Of a DNA stretch of 64,000 bases, positions 8,568 to 16,866 are shown piece after piece. Both the position numbers and the translations under genes were made by a program. The stretch comes from Methanocorpusculum sp. Lineage in GTDB: Archaea > Halobacteriota > Methanomicrobia > Methanomicrobiales > Methanocorpusculaceae. Below the pieces are notes generated by a model. That model was not told the origin of the DNA and ran no database searches. It saw nothing but the letters and a program-made list of their open reading frames with translations. Position 1 is the stretch's first letter, and every line of letters starts with the position of its first letter. The DNA lies in assembly GCA_017408885.1 (NCBI GenBank), contig JAFQTT010000004.1:62001-126000 (forward strand). The letters are read 5' to 3'.

Positions 8568-8665
8568 TTCATTCAATACCTTTTTCAACCACCCGTATGC
8601 CAGTGGCGCCTCGCGGGCATGCGGCTAAAGCCTTAGCCCACTTCCCTTTCATTCAATACCTTTTT
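8568..8665. repeat. Two-hairpin intergenic element, copy A, with 18-bp flanking direct repeats
   Basis: TTCATTCAATACCTTTTT occurs at 8568-8585 and again at 8648-8665 (period 80). Between them is a GC-rich core: GTATGCC pairs with GGCATGC around GGCGCC, followed by GGCTAA/TTAGCC as a second hairpin and then CCAC. The same plan occurs in the other copies of this family in the window. The right repeat abuts the TATA box of gap. Confidence 0.75.
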
Positions 8666-8669
8666 TTAT

Positions 8670-8677
8670 CTATAAAG
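8670..8677 (+). promoter_or_regulatory. TATA box of gap
   Basis: CTATAAAG lies 14-21 bp before the ATG at 8691, so the transcript should be leaderless or nearly so. The element copy A ends 5 bp upstream of it. Confidence 0.55.
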
Positions 8678-8690
8678 CCAAGCATACTGT

Positions 8691-9716
8691 ATGATTAAGG
8701 TCGCAGTCAACGGATACGGAACCATTGGAAAACGTGTCGCAGATGCAGTTGCAGCACAGCCTGATATGGAGATTATCGGCGTCTCCAAAACAAAGCCGGG
8801 GGCAGAGGCATTTGTTGCCTTAGAACGCGGATACCCGCTCTATATTGCAGACATCTCCAAGAAGGAAGCTTTCGAAAAAGCAGGAATCCCTGTTGCAGGA
8901 AGCGTCGAAGAGATGGTTCAGAAGGCAGACATCGTTGTTGACGCAACTCCGGGGGGTGTTGGTGTCTCCAACAAAGAACTCTACGCAAAGTACCAGAAGA
9001 AAGCAATCTGGCAGGGAGGAGAAGACCATGAAGTAGCAGGATTTTCATTCAACTCCTCCTGTAACTACGCAGAGGCACTTGGACGCGACACTGCACGCGT
9101 TGTCTCCTGTAACACTACTGGTCTTTGCCGCATCATCAACTTAATCGATACCGCATTCGGAGTCAAGAAAGTACGCGCAACCATGGTTCGCCGCGGAGGA
9201 GATCCGGGAGATATCAAGCGCGGACCAATCGATGCAATCGCATTAAACCCGGTTACTATCCCGTCCCACCACGGACCGGATGTACAGAGTGTCTTACCGC
9301 ACATCAAGATTGTAACATCTGCAATGATTGTGCCGACAACCTTAATGCACATGCACTTCTTAAACATGGAACTCGAAAAAGAAGCAACCAAGGAAGAAGT
9401 AATTGAGCTCATCAAGTCCCACTCCCGCTTAGGACTTATCACCAAAGCAACCGGCATCACCAGTACTGCACAGCTCAAAGAGCTTACAACTGACATGCTC
9501 CGTCCAAGAGGCGACCTCTGGGAGAATGGAATCTTCCAGGACTCAGTTTCAGTTCAGGACGGAACTGACCTCTACCTCTTCCAGGCAATCCACCAGGAAG
9601 CAGATGTTGTTGTCGAGACCGTTGACTGTATCAGAGCTATGATTGGCGAAGTAAAGACCGCTGCTGAATCCATCGCAATCACTAACAAAGCAGTTGGCTT
9701 AACCGCCATCCGCTAA
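8691..9716 (+). CDS. gap: Type II glyceraldehyde-3-phosphate dehydrogenase
   Basis: The 341-residue product is the archaeal phosphorylating GAPDH. It has an N-terminal Rossmann motif NGYGTIGKRVADAV (8-21), the catalytic cysteine in SCNTTGLCR near residue 139, and the RRGGDPGDIKRGPIDAI block near 167. It interconverts glyceraldehyde 3-phosphate and 1,3-bisphosphoglycerate, mostly for gluconeogenesis in methanogens. It stands alone, with its own promoter and a T7 tract (9718-9724) right after the stop. Codon use is C-rich, as expected of a highly expressed gene. Confidence 0.97.
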   Translation: MIKVAVNGYGTIGKRVADAVAAQPDMEIIGVSKTKPGAEAFVALERGYPLYIADISKKEAFEKAGIPVAGSVEEMVQKADIVVDATPGGVGVSNKELYAKYQKKAIWQGGEDHEVAGFSFNSSCNYAEALGRDTARVVSCNTTGLCRIINLIDTAFGVKKVRATMVRRGGDPGDIKRGPIDAIALNPVTIPSHHGPDVQSVLPHIKIVTSAMIVPTTLMHMHFLNMELEKEATKEEVIELIKSHSRLGLITKATGITSTAQLKELTTDMLRPRGDLWENGIFQDSVSVQDGTDLYLFQAIHQEADVVVETVDCIRAMIGEVKTAAESIAITNKAVGLTAIR

Positions 9717-9717
9717 C

Positions 9718-9724
9718 TTTTTTT
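9718..9724 (+). terminator. Oligo-T terminator between gap and the WG-repeat gene
   Basis: TTTTTTT follows the gap stop by one base and directly touches the ATG of the next gene at 9725. Oligo-T without a hairpin is the usual archaeal terminator. Confidence 0.5.
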
Positions 9725-10861
9725 ATGGAATTTCCTGTTATAAGTGCGGACAAAACGCACCATGTATTCGAAGGCACACCTATCTACGATGCCCGATTTA
9801 AAAATGTTCGTGAGTTCCATTTCCCCGGACTTGCGGCTGTATCTGATGACACCGGTGCTTACCATATCGATTTCTTCGGACGTCCGCTTTATGCAGAACG
9901 ATACGAGGAGGTTGGGGATTTCTTCGACAGTACAGCATGGGTAAAGACAGCAGACGGGTACTTCTATATCGATGAGAACGGAGGCCGGATTAATTCTGAG
10001 ATCTACACGAGGGTAACTGATTTCTCAAACAAAATAGCTGCTGTTTATCATTCGTTCTGCGGAGCAACGCACATCACAACCGCGGGAGAGATGCTCTATA
10101 ATGACTGGTACTATGATGTCCGTCCGTTTGATGAAGGAAAAGCTCTTGTCCGCGATGATGACGGCTGGTTCTTTATCAATATGGGAGGCGAGCGTTTAGA
10201 GGCAGCAAAAGCCCCGGCTGATTCTATGCCTTATGGAAATGTTCGAATTGCCCCAAGGAAGAACAAAATAGCAGAGCTTCTGTCCGGACAGAAGTATGAT
10301 GCCGCCGTAATTCTTGTACGCCATGCAGAACGCGAGCCGTTTTTCAGAGGAGAGCCGGGTGTTGGAAAGCTTGTAACTGTCCGCGGTGAAAAAACAGCCG
10401 CGGCTTTTGGATCTATCCTGCCAAAGATTTCTGCCGCATATGCAAGTCCTATGCCGCGCTGTATGAGAACGGCAGAACTTATCGCAGGGTTCATGCCGGA
10501 AGCAGACAGCATGCTTGGAGAACCCAGTGCTTTTATCTTCGACAACGCAAAAAGTCAGGAGTTCTATCAGAACAACTCAACAGCAAAGGCAGTCCGCTCG
10601 TACATCAAAGGAGCCAAGCTTCCAGGACACTATCCAATTGAAGAAGGGGCAGGCCGTCTGCTATCTCATCTGAAATCACTTTGCAAAGAGGGAGTTACTC
10701 TTTGTGTTTCACATGATCTCTTTACCGCATCATTTATCGGATTTGTCACAGGTTACAGCTTTGAAGCAGACTGGGTGGACTTCATGGATGGGTGTATTCT
10801 TCTTCGAAAAGGAGATGTCTGGCGGCTTGTCTGGAGAGAAGGAGAGTTTATTCTCCCATAA
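9725..10861 (+). CDS. WG-repeat domain fused to histidine phosphatase domain
   Basis: The 378-residue protein has two halves. Residues about 1-165 carry WG-type repeats (blocks such as FHFPGLAAVSDDTGAYHIDF, VGDFFDSTAWVKTADGYFYI and DEGKALVRDDDGWFFI). Residues about 190-378 are a histidine-phosphatase/phosphoglycerate-mutase-like domain with the phospho-acceptor motif VILVRHAERE (about 194-203), SPMPRCMRTAELI near 239, and a second histidine in CVSHD near 327. No membrane segment is seen. The substrate is unknown; beta-propeller-like WG repeats probably bind a partner. Confidence 0.85.
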   Translation: MEFPVISADKTHHVFEGTPIYDARFKNVREFHFPGLAAVSDDTGAYHIDFFGRPLYAERYEEVGDFFDSTAWVKTADGYFYIDENGGRINSEIYTRVTDFSNKIAAVYHSFCGATHITTAGEMLYNDWYYDVRPFDEGKALVRDDDGWFFINMGGERLEAAKAPADSMPYGNVRIAPRKNKIAELLSGQKYDAAVILVRHAEREPFFRGEPGVGKLVTVRGEKTAAAFGSILPKISAAYASPMPRCMRTAELIAGFMPEADSMLGEPSAFIFDNAKSQEFYQNNSTAKAVRSYIKGAKLPGHYPIEEGAGRLLSHLKSLCKEGVTLCVSHDLFTASFIGFVTGYSFEADWVDFMDGCILLRKGDVWRLVWREGEFILP

Positions 10862-10893
10862 ATTATTTTACATTCAAACTCAGATTATTATCT

Positions 10894-11412
10894 ATGAAGA
10901 AGGGTGTTATAATCCTCATTATCTGTCTGGCAGTACTCTTCGCCGCCATTTTTGCTTTTGAGTATTCCAGCAGTATTTGTTCTGGTGAGGATGGGTTAAT
11001 CGATAAAGCCCGCGATGAGATTCCAATCGCAGACGCAGATATTATCGAACTTGTGATTGCTGGAAAATCCGTTGATGGAGATGCTGAGCTTTACTGGTTC
11101 AAATCCGGAAACGAATACCAGTACCACAGATACACTCCAATCGAATTTACAGCTTTAGGTGACGACAGATACCGCTTCGTCAAAACATACAATCCGATTG
11201 AACGCGGTATGCAGATTTACGCTCTTCAGTGGAATGGAGGATATTCGTTCATTATAGATAATGAAAACTATGTCGCTCTTGAGCTGACCTATCCGGAAGT
11301 AAATCCGACAGTTAAGACAATACCGGTTGATTCAGTGCCGTTTGTGTACTATTCTGAGTTGATGCCTGCTGAGTATAAATTTCTGGATGCAGAAGGAAAC
11401 CTGATTTATTGA
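10894..11412 (+). CDS. Secreted or anchored hypothetical protein
   Basis: The 172-residue product starts MKKGVIILIICLAVLFAAIF, a strong N-terminal hydrophobic helix, then a soluble beta-rich domain. ATG at 10894 was selected because it puts the signal directly at the N-terminus; an upstream in-frame ATG (10792) lies inside the phosphatase gene. I do not recognise a family. It follows the phosphatase gene by 32 bp and may share its transcript. An AT-rich inverted stretch (ATTTTT/AAAAAT, 11433-11447) lies between its stop and the convergent flavoprotein gene. Confidence 0.7.
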   Translation: MKKGVIILIICLAVLFAAIFAFEYSSSICSGEDGLIDKARDEIPIADADIIELVIAGKSVDGDAELYWFKSGNEYQYHRYTPIEFTALGDDRYRFVKTYNPIERGMQIYALQWNGGYSFIIDNENYVALELTYPEVNPTVKTIPVDSVPFVYYSELMPAEYKFLDAEGNLIY

Positions 11413-11459
11413 CAGGTTTTCTAATCTGCCCAATTTTTGAAAAATAGGATTTGGTTATA

Positions 11460-12041
11460 CTAATTCTCTATCTTATTCAAAACCTCAGCCGCTTTTAACA
11501 CCTCTTCCTTCGCCCGCTCAGATTTTGAAAAGTCAGTCTTCTTATCCAGTCCGTCGAGTAAGACATACTGCATATTCTTATTCTTCACACCTGCCACATT
11601 GAACAAAAATCCTGCAACAGGAATTGTGTGTTCGAATACATCCGGATAAGTCTGGCCTGCTGTCGCGATGAATACCCCTCGTTTTTTATCGTCTGAAACA
11701 AGCGTCTTCAAAACAAATTTCCTCGCCCAAAGAGCCTGACATCTGTCGATTGCCATCTTCGCCTGAGCGCAAACTGAGAGAGCATAAACAGGGGATGCAA
11801 AAACCAGAACATCGCATTCGAGCATTTTATCCATCAGAGGAATAAATGCATCCTTTTGAATACACTCTCCATCCTTTTCGCAGAACCCGCATCCTCTGCA
11901 TGGAGAAAATGGAGTTGATTTAAGCTGAACCTTTTCTATCTCAAACTTGTCCTTTACTGCATCAAGTAACATATCAAGAGCAGAATCAGAGTTACCTTTT
12001 GTTCTTGGGGATGATGATATTGCGAGGAGTTTTTTTGGCAT
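11460..12041 (-). CDS. Iron-sulfur flavoprotein / NADPH-dependent FMN reductase family
   Basis: The 193-residue flavodoxin-like protein begins MPKKLLAISSSPRTKGNSDS, the FMN phosphate-binding loop. The cysteine cluster CRGCGFCEKDGEC (about 50-62) is the compact 4Fe-4S motif of archaeal iron-sulfur flavoproteins. FASPVYALSVCAQAKMAIDR is the second flavin-contact region. It probably transfers electrons, perhaps to reduce oxygen species or quinone-like compounds. ATG at 12041 fits the family start; a longer frame exists upstream but has no family similarity. It is divergent from the transglutaminase-like gene. Confidence 0.9.
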   Translation of the reverse strand: MPKKLLAISSSPRTKGNSDSALDMLLDAVKDKFEIEKVQLKSTPFSPCRGCGFCEKDGECIQKDAFIPLMDKMLECDVLVFASPVYALSVCAQAKMAIDRCQALWARKFVLKTLVSDDKKRGVFIATAGQTYPDVFEHTIPVAGFLFNVAGVKNKNMQYVLLDGLDKKTDFSKSERAKEEVLKAAEVLNKIEN

Positions 12042-12122
12042 TGAAATTATTTTGTCACATAATGATTTAAACAAAGCGGAAGCGGCAAAGATATATCCTG
12101 CGCATCTCAAATGTTCTATTAC

Positions 12123-13169
12123 ATGGCACGCCCTCCTCTTCACCTCGTAACATATCCAAAGATAACTTTGTCTCCTGCGTCTGGTACGCGCAGTGTTACG
12201 GTGAAGATTCCATATGCCCACCTCAACTACTCACATACAATAGAGGTGGAAGATGCTCTCTATCTTGGGGCAAAGGAGTCGGGGAAATCTGCATCAGTTC
12301 CTGCCGGAATCGGTGATGCATGGCTTGCCGGATATTACAAGGCTTTTATCTTCGACAAAAACCTCTCATCATTCTATCCGAAGGTGCTGTCTCTTTTCAG
12401 GAAAATCCGGCGTGAGTTAAATCTTGACAGCGATAGATATCTTGAGCTTTTAACGGCCTATGTTCAGGGGCTTCCATACGATAAGGAAAAGCTTGCGTCA
12501 ATCGAGATAGCTCCCCGTTTTCCGGTTGAGACTGTAGTTGACGGAACTGGTATTTGCAGTGATAAAAGTCTGCTATTAGCAGGTCTTTTGTCGTGCGAAG
12601 GGTATGCGTGTTCTCTTCTCCATTTTGGAAAGGAGAATCACCTGGCTGTTGGAATCCCTGCCCCGGATGGTTTTGATTTCAAAAAGACGGGGTATGCGGT
12701 AATTGAGACTACTGCTGTCTCTTATATTGGTTCTGATCCATGTACTGAGACTAAGGGATGTCTTGTAACCAGACCTAAGGTGATTCCTATTGGAAACGGG
12801 ACAAAAACCTACAGTGCGATACGCGATACTGCAAAAATTCTTTCTGTCATTCGTGAGCTTGAGGATAAGCTGAATCCTGACGGGACTATGGTGTCAGAAC
12901 TGCTTCGTCTGAAATCTTCAATTGAGAACCAGACAGAGATTCTCCGCGGGTTAAAAGATACTATTGAGCATGATTTTGATTTAACAGAGGATGAGTTTCG
13001 GGATTTGAAAGAGGCGGCCGGAAAAAAACTTCAACGGCTTCAGAAGACGATTCTTCAGTACAATGCTTTGGCGAATGAGTTTTCAAGAGCTCAGGAACTC
13101 GCGTCTTTTATTCGGGCGAATCGGTTGGACCGTCAGGCTGTTGTGAAGAGGCTTTTGTGTTTTGAATGA
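12123..13169 (+). CDS. Transglutaminase-like domain protein with C-terminal coiled coil
   Basis: The 348-residue protein has a transglutaminase-like core: VDGTGICSDKSLLLAGLL with the likely nucleophilic cysteine near residue 143, the histidine in FGKENHLAVGI near 175, and YAVIETT near 195 as the third catalytic region. The last 90 residues (RELEDKLNPDG onward) are rich in Leu, Glu and Lys and look coiled-coil. No signal peptide is present, so it may be an intracellular protease or cross-linking enzyme. ATG at 12123 was chosen; one four codons upstream also exists. Confidence 0.8.
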   Translation: MARPPLHLVTYPKITLSPASGTRSVTVKIPYAHLNYSHTIEVEDALYLGAKESGKSASVPAGIGDAWLAGYYKAFIFDKNLSSFYPKVLSLFRKIRRELNLDSDRYLELLTAYVQGLPYDKEKLASIEIAPRFPVETVVDGTGICSDKSLLLAGLLSCEGYACSLLHFGKENHLAVGIPAPDGFDFKKTGYAVIETTAVSYIGSDPCTETKGCLVTRPKVIPIGNGTKTYSAIRDTAKILSVIRELEDKLNPDGTMVSELLRLKSSIENQTEILRGLKDTIEHDFDLTEDEFRDLKEAAGKKLQRLQKTILQYNALANEFSRAQELASFIRANRLDRQAVVKRLLCFE

Positions 13170-13289
13170 TATTATGATATCAGTGTCATAAGATTTTTGT
13201 CTGTATCTTCCAAATCATTAGGAGCCAAAACAATCCCATATGTCTATTATGAAACACAGCGTCCTATTCTATTTTCAAATCACTGGTAG

Positions 13290-13301
13290 AAAATATATAT
13301 G
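13290..13301 (+). promoter_or_regulatory. TATA box of npdG
   Basis: AAAATATATATG lies 24-35 bp before the ATG at 13325, ideal archaeal spacing for a transcript with a very short leader. Confidence 0.6.
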
Positions 13302-13324
13302 AGAAGGGACAATTACTCAGCATT

Positions 13325-13999
13325 ATGAAGAAAGTTGCCATTCTCGGTGGAACTGGAAATATTGGAGAAGGCCTTGCCCGCCGTATCTGTCTTGGAGAGA
13401 AGTTCGACGTTGAAATAGGATCTCGCGGAGCAGAAAAGGCAGCAGAAGCAGCAGCCGGAGTCTGCACATGCCTTATTGAGCACAACTGTACCTGCACAAC
13501 ATGTACCGGAGGCACAAACGCAGACGTATGTGAAGCTGACATTTTAATTCTCTCACTTCCATTCGAGAGAATCGAGTCAACAATCGAAACCATCGGAAAA
13601 GACTGCTTCGAGAACAAAATCGTTGTCTCCTTAATCAACCCGATGATCAGAAACCCTAAGGAGAAGTATTTCCTGCCGGATGCACCGGAAGAAGGCTCGG
13701 CAGCTCTTGCCATTCAGAAGATGCTTCCTGAGTCTGCCAAACTCGTATGTGCATTCAACAACGTTGCCGCAAACAAATGGATGCTCTTAGATGAAGAGCT
13801 CGACTACACCGTTGCTGTCTGCGGAGACGATGAGGATGCCAAAAAGGAAGTTATGGAACTTGTTGCAAGCGTTTCCAAACTTCATCCACTCGACGCAGGG
13901 CCGCTTGCCATGTCCAAAGTTATCGAAGGAATCACCCCGCTTGTTATCACAATTGCCATGCGTAACAAGTTAAAGGACGTTGGAGTTTACTTCAAATAA
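13325..13999 (+). CDS. npdG: F420-dependent NADP reductase
   Basis: The 224-residue product transfers hydride between coenzyme F420H2 and NADP+, the main NADPH source in many methanogens. The N-terminal Rossmann motif VAILGGTGNIGEGLARR (4-20) is followed by GSRG, which fits NADP phosphate binding. A family-like insertion CLIEHNCTCTTCTGGTNADVCEADI and the end AMRNKLKDVGVYFK match Fno-type enzymes. The cysteine-rich insertion (CTC-CTCTTC near 47-60) stands out and could bind a metal or be oxidation sensitive. It precedes a flavoprotein gene that has its own TATA box. Confidence 0.93.
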   Translation: MKKVAILGGTGNIGEGLARRICLGEKFDVEIGSRGAEKAAEAAAGVCTCLIEHNCTCTTCTGGTNADVCEADILILSLPFERIESTIETIGKDCFENKIVVSLINPMIRNPKEKYFLPDAPEEGSAALAIQKMLPESAKLVCAFNNVAANKWMLLDEELDYTVAVCGDDEDAKKEVMELVASVSKLHPLDAGPLAMSKVIEGITPLVITIAMRNKLKDVGVYFK

Positions 14000-14011
14000 C
14001 TCCATTTTCAA

Positions 14012-14023
14012 ACCTATTTATCC
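14012..14023 (+). promoter_or_regulatory. TATA box of the geranylgeranyl-reductase-family gene
   Basis: ACCTATTTATCC lies 26-37 bp before the GTG at 14049 and just after the npdG stop. It supports the GTG start, because a transcript starting near 14045 could not contain the upstream ATG at 13980. Confidence 0.5.
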
Positions 14024-14048
14024 AATCACAACCAACTATTATCTAATA

Positions 14049-15191
14049 GTGTACGATGCAGTTGTAGTCGGCGGAGGACCTACCGGTTCTTCTGCGGCAA
14101 GGCTTTGTGCGAAAGCAGGTCTTTCAACACTTCTTCTCGAAGAACACTCAGTGATAGGGTATCCTGTCCAGTGCGCGGGACTTTTGTCCAACTCGGCATT
14201 TGCTGAGTGTGAGGTTTCAAATCGTTCTGTTTACCGTACGGTATCCGGTGCAAAGATCTTTGGAAGCACGGGAGAGCCCCTCTCCTTTGATGCAGGAGTA
14301 ACAAAGGCCTATGTTGTAGACCGCGGAACCTTAGACCATGAAATGGCAGAAAGAGCTGCTGAGGCTGGCGCAGATTTTCGCATGAAGACCTGTGTGACCT
14401 CTGTCAACGAAGAAAAGCACATCATACACACAGCAGACGGGGAGGACATCAAATACCGCATACTAATCGCAGCGGACGGACCTCGAAGTGTTTGTGCAAG
14501 ATCTTTTGGTGTTCCAACGTCTCAATTTATCTATTCGGGAATCCAGGCAGAGGTTCTCTACAATACTGACACGCCTCAGGTAGAGCTTTATCCAAATGCC
14601 GCGCCTGAGTTTTTTGCCTGGGCAATTCCTATGTCTTCAACTCGTGCCAGAATCGGTCTATGCGGTACGAAAAATGTCCCGCAGCTCTTCGAGGCATTCC
14701 GCAAACGGTTTACTGTAATGAATGTTCACTCAGTAACCGGTACGATTCCAATCGGAGTTCGCAAACATACATACGGTAATTCCTGGATGCTTTCTGGAGA
14801 TGCCGCAGGATTTCCAAAGCCGACTTCAGGAGGAGGGGTGTATACAGGAATCCGCTCTGCACGCCACGCGGTATCGACTGCTGTATCTGCTCTTGAAAAT
14901 GGAGATACGTCAGCAAAGGCTCTCTCAGGATACGAAACCCTCTGGAAGAATGATTTCGGACGAGAGATTGAGCTTGGCTTAAACTTCCTGAAGATTAGAA
15001 GAACCTTCACGGAAGAGGACATCGATGCAGGAATCTCTGCCATGAATAATCCTGAGATTCTAAAAATCATCACCGAATCAGGAGATATCGACAGACCTTC
15101 AGCCCTTCTTCGAAAGCTTGTGATGCGCCCTGAAATCATAAGCCTTGGCGGAAGACTTGGAATAAAGACGCTGATTAGATTATTTAGATAG
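14049..15191 (+). CDS. Geranylgeranyl reductase family FAD-dependent oxidoreductase
   Basis: The 380-residue product opens with the dinucleotide motif YDAVVVGGGPTGSSAARL, then an EEH loop, PVQCAGLLS near 38, AADGPRSV near 140 and the FAD-binding GDAAGFPKPTSGGGVYTG near 245-262. These blocks fit the geranylgeranyl reductase / digeranylgeranylglycerophospholipid reductase family, which saturates isoprenoid chains of archaeal membrane lipids. GTG at 14049 is preferred over an ATG at 13980 because the FAD motif sits at residue 8 and a TATA box precedes it. The exact lipid substrate is not shown by sequence. Confidence 0.85.
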   Translation: MYDAVVVGGGPTGSSAARLCAKAGLSTLLLEEHSVIGYPVQCAGLLSNSAFAECEVSNRSVYRTVSGAKIFGSTGEPLSFDAGVTKAYVVDRGTLDHEMAERAAEAGADFRMKTCVTSVNEEKHIIHTADGEDIKYRILIAADGPRSVCARSFGVPTSQFIYSGIQAEVLYNTDTPQVELYPNAAPEFFAWAIPMSSTRARIGLCGTKNVPQLFEAFRKRFTVMNVHSVTGTIPIGVRKHTYGNSWMLSGDAAGFPKPTSGGGVYTGIRSARHAVSTAVSALENGDTSAKALSGYETLWKNDFGREIELGLNFLKIRRTFTEEDIDAGISAMNNPEILKIITESGDIDRPSALLRKLVMRPEIISLGGRLGIKTLIRLFR

Positions 15192-15275
15192 GTCTGGAAA
15201 ATCTATTCGGATAATTCCATACCCTATTGCAAATTTTTGCTTCATAAAGCATTTTTTTGAAATAGAATAAAAAAG

Positions 15276-16721
15276 TTAGAAGAAGTCCAGGGTTGCCTGG
15301 GTTGCCGCAGGTTTCTTTTCGACCGGTTTTTCCTCTTCAACAACCGGAACCGGCTCCAGCTCTGCGGGCCGGACTGCCGCTGCTTCCTCGGCTTTTCTTA
15401 AAGCCTCCTCAAGGTCAGCCTTCTTTCTTGCCTCGGCCTTCTTTGCCGCAGCTGCCTTTTTAACCTTAATCTCTCTCTCTTTTGCGGCTTTCTGGACTGC
15501 TTTGAATGCGGCAGCCGCCCTTGCTTTATCATGAAGCAGAACAGTTAACTGGTCGGCATCTAAATTATGACGCTCACAGAATGCCTCAGGATCTGCCTCT
15601 GCAACCCTTGATAGAAGGTCGATGTACTCTGACTGAACCTGAATATCAGGAATCGAGTAACCTTCCGCAAGAGCCGCAGACAAAGTACGCCGTACTGTCT
15701 TCTGCTTCTTTGCAGTTGCCATCCGCTTCCATCTGGAAGGAGGCATAACACGCGGCCTGAATCCTGCTGACTCCTCCTCTGAGGCAACACCTATTGTCAT
15801 CAAAGCAGTTGCGTACCTCCAGAGAGTATAATACTGACGAGTCATAGTTCTGCCAAGATACACATCGGCCTTGCTAACTCTGCGATATGCACGTATTCTT
15901 CTCCTGCGGTCCGGAATCTGCGAGACAGCCTCCTCAACCCACTGAACAACATAATCAGGCTTCTCTTCGCATTCGCGGGAAAGCTTCATCAAACGCTCAT
16001 CAGAAGTACCTGTTGAAACGGCTGCAACCAAATCAAAAATTGTGGCACGTTCATCCTTCTGAGCAGTAGAAACACCGTCTGCTGAGAGAGAATCGCGTCC
16101 GGCAGCAGAACCAAACAGCATATTTACAGCACTTCGCATATCACCTGCGGCACTTCCGGCAATCTCAGACAAAGCCTCATCACTGCATGAGACATGCTCT
16201 AAGACACAAATCTCTTTCATGCGCTTTGCAAGAGTGGACGAAGTAATCGAGCGGAACTGAACCGTCTCACAGATTCTTCTAATCGAGTCAGAAACACCGT
16301 ATGCATCATTTGCGATTAAGAGAACCGGCTGCTTTGCAGTCTTTAACAAATCTGCAATCGCACGCGCGCCTCCCCTGTCTGCATTTCCTTCGAGATTGTC
16401 TGCCTCATCAATAATAACCATCTTTCTGGATGCACCGAAGAGACTTGCAGTAGACGCAGAATTTCCGGCAATTCTCTCAATAACAGCTTTCGTTCTGGCA
16501 TCTGAAGCATTGAGTTCCAGAACTTCCCAGTTCATATCACGGGCGAGAGCCAAAGCCGCAGAAGTCTTTCCGATTCCAGGTTTTCCGATTAAAAGAAGCG
16601 GAGCCGAATCTGAAGTCCAGGTCTGAGCCCATAGAGCCATCTGCTTCACTGCTGCGGCATTGCCCAGAATCTCATCGAGATGCTGCGGTCTGTACTTCTC
16701 TGCCCAATCCATATTACTCAT
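15276..16721 (-). CDS. rfcL: Replication factor C large subunit
   Basis: The 481-residue protein is the large subunit of the archaeal clamp loader. It begins MDWAEKYRPQHLDEILGN, carries Walker A GKPGIGKT at 46-53 and Walker B VIIDEADNL near 102-110, and has a lysine/alanine-rich helical tail (about 400-460). The C-terminus ends QATLDFF, a PIP box for the sliding clamp. It works with RfcS, not present here. The gene is monocistronic, divergent from the methanogenesis-marker genes. An AT-rich terminator-like sequence lies just after its stop (15251-15275). Confidence 0.96.
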   Translation of the reverse strand: MSNMDWAEKYRPQHLDEILGNAAAVKQMALWAQTWTSDSAPLLLIGKPGIGKTSAALALARDMNWEVLELNASDARTKAVIERIAGNSASTASLFGASRKMVIIDEADNLEGNADRGGARAIADLLKTAKQPVLLIANDAYGVSDSIRRICETVQFRSITSSTLAKRMKEICVLEHVSCSDEALSEIAGSAAGDMRSAVNMLFGSAAGRDSLSADGVSTAQKDERATIFDLVAAVSTGTSDERLMKLSRECEEKPDYVVQWVEEAVSQIPDRRRRIRAYRRVSKADVYLGRTMTRQYYTLWRYATALMTIGVASEEESAGFRPRVMPPSRWKRMATAKKQKTVRRTLSAALAEGYSIPDIQVQSEYIDLLSRVAEADPEAFCERHNLDADQLTVLLHDKARAAAAFKAVQKAAKEREIKVKKAAAAKKAEARKKADLEEALRKAEEAAAVRPAELEPVPVVEEEKPVEKKPAATQATLDFF

Positions 16722-16800
16722 ATATTGGAGGTCAGGGATTATAAAAGGCAGGAATCAGATTCAGGTACAAATAGTACAACATATTATCCCTTTGTAATGG

Positions 16801-16810
16801 AAATATATAA
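16801..16810 (+). promoter_or_regulatory. TATA box for the marker 2 / marker 4 operon
   Basis: AAATATATAA lies about 57 bp before the ATG at 16867. The predicted transcript has a leader of roughly 30 nt containing a GAAGGAA stretch. Confidence 0.45.
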
Positions 16811-16866
16811 CCACAAGTTAGAAGGAACAATCTCTCCCGCGGGATTTTCCTTCTGGTGAATTCACA

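Noticed and set aside
13980-14048. Longer start for the geranylgeranyl-reductase-family gene
   Set aside because: It would overlap npdG, add 23 residues without family likeness, and lie upstream of the likely transcription start.
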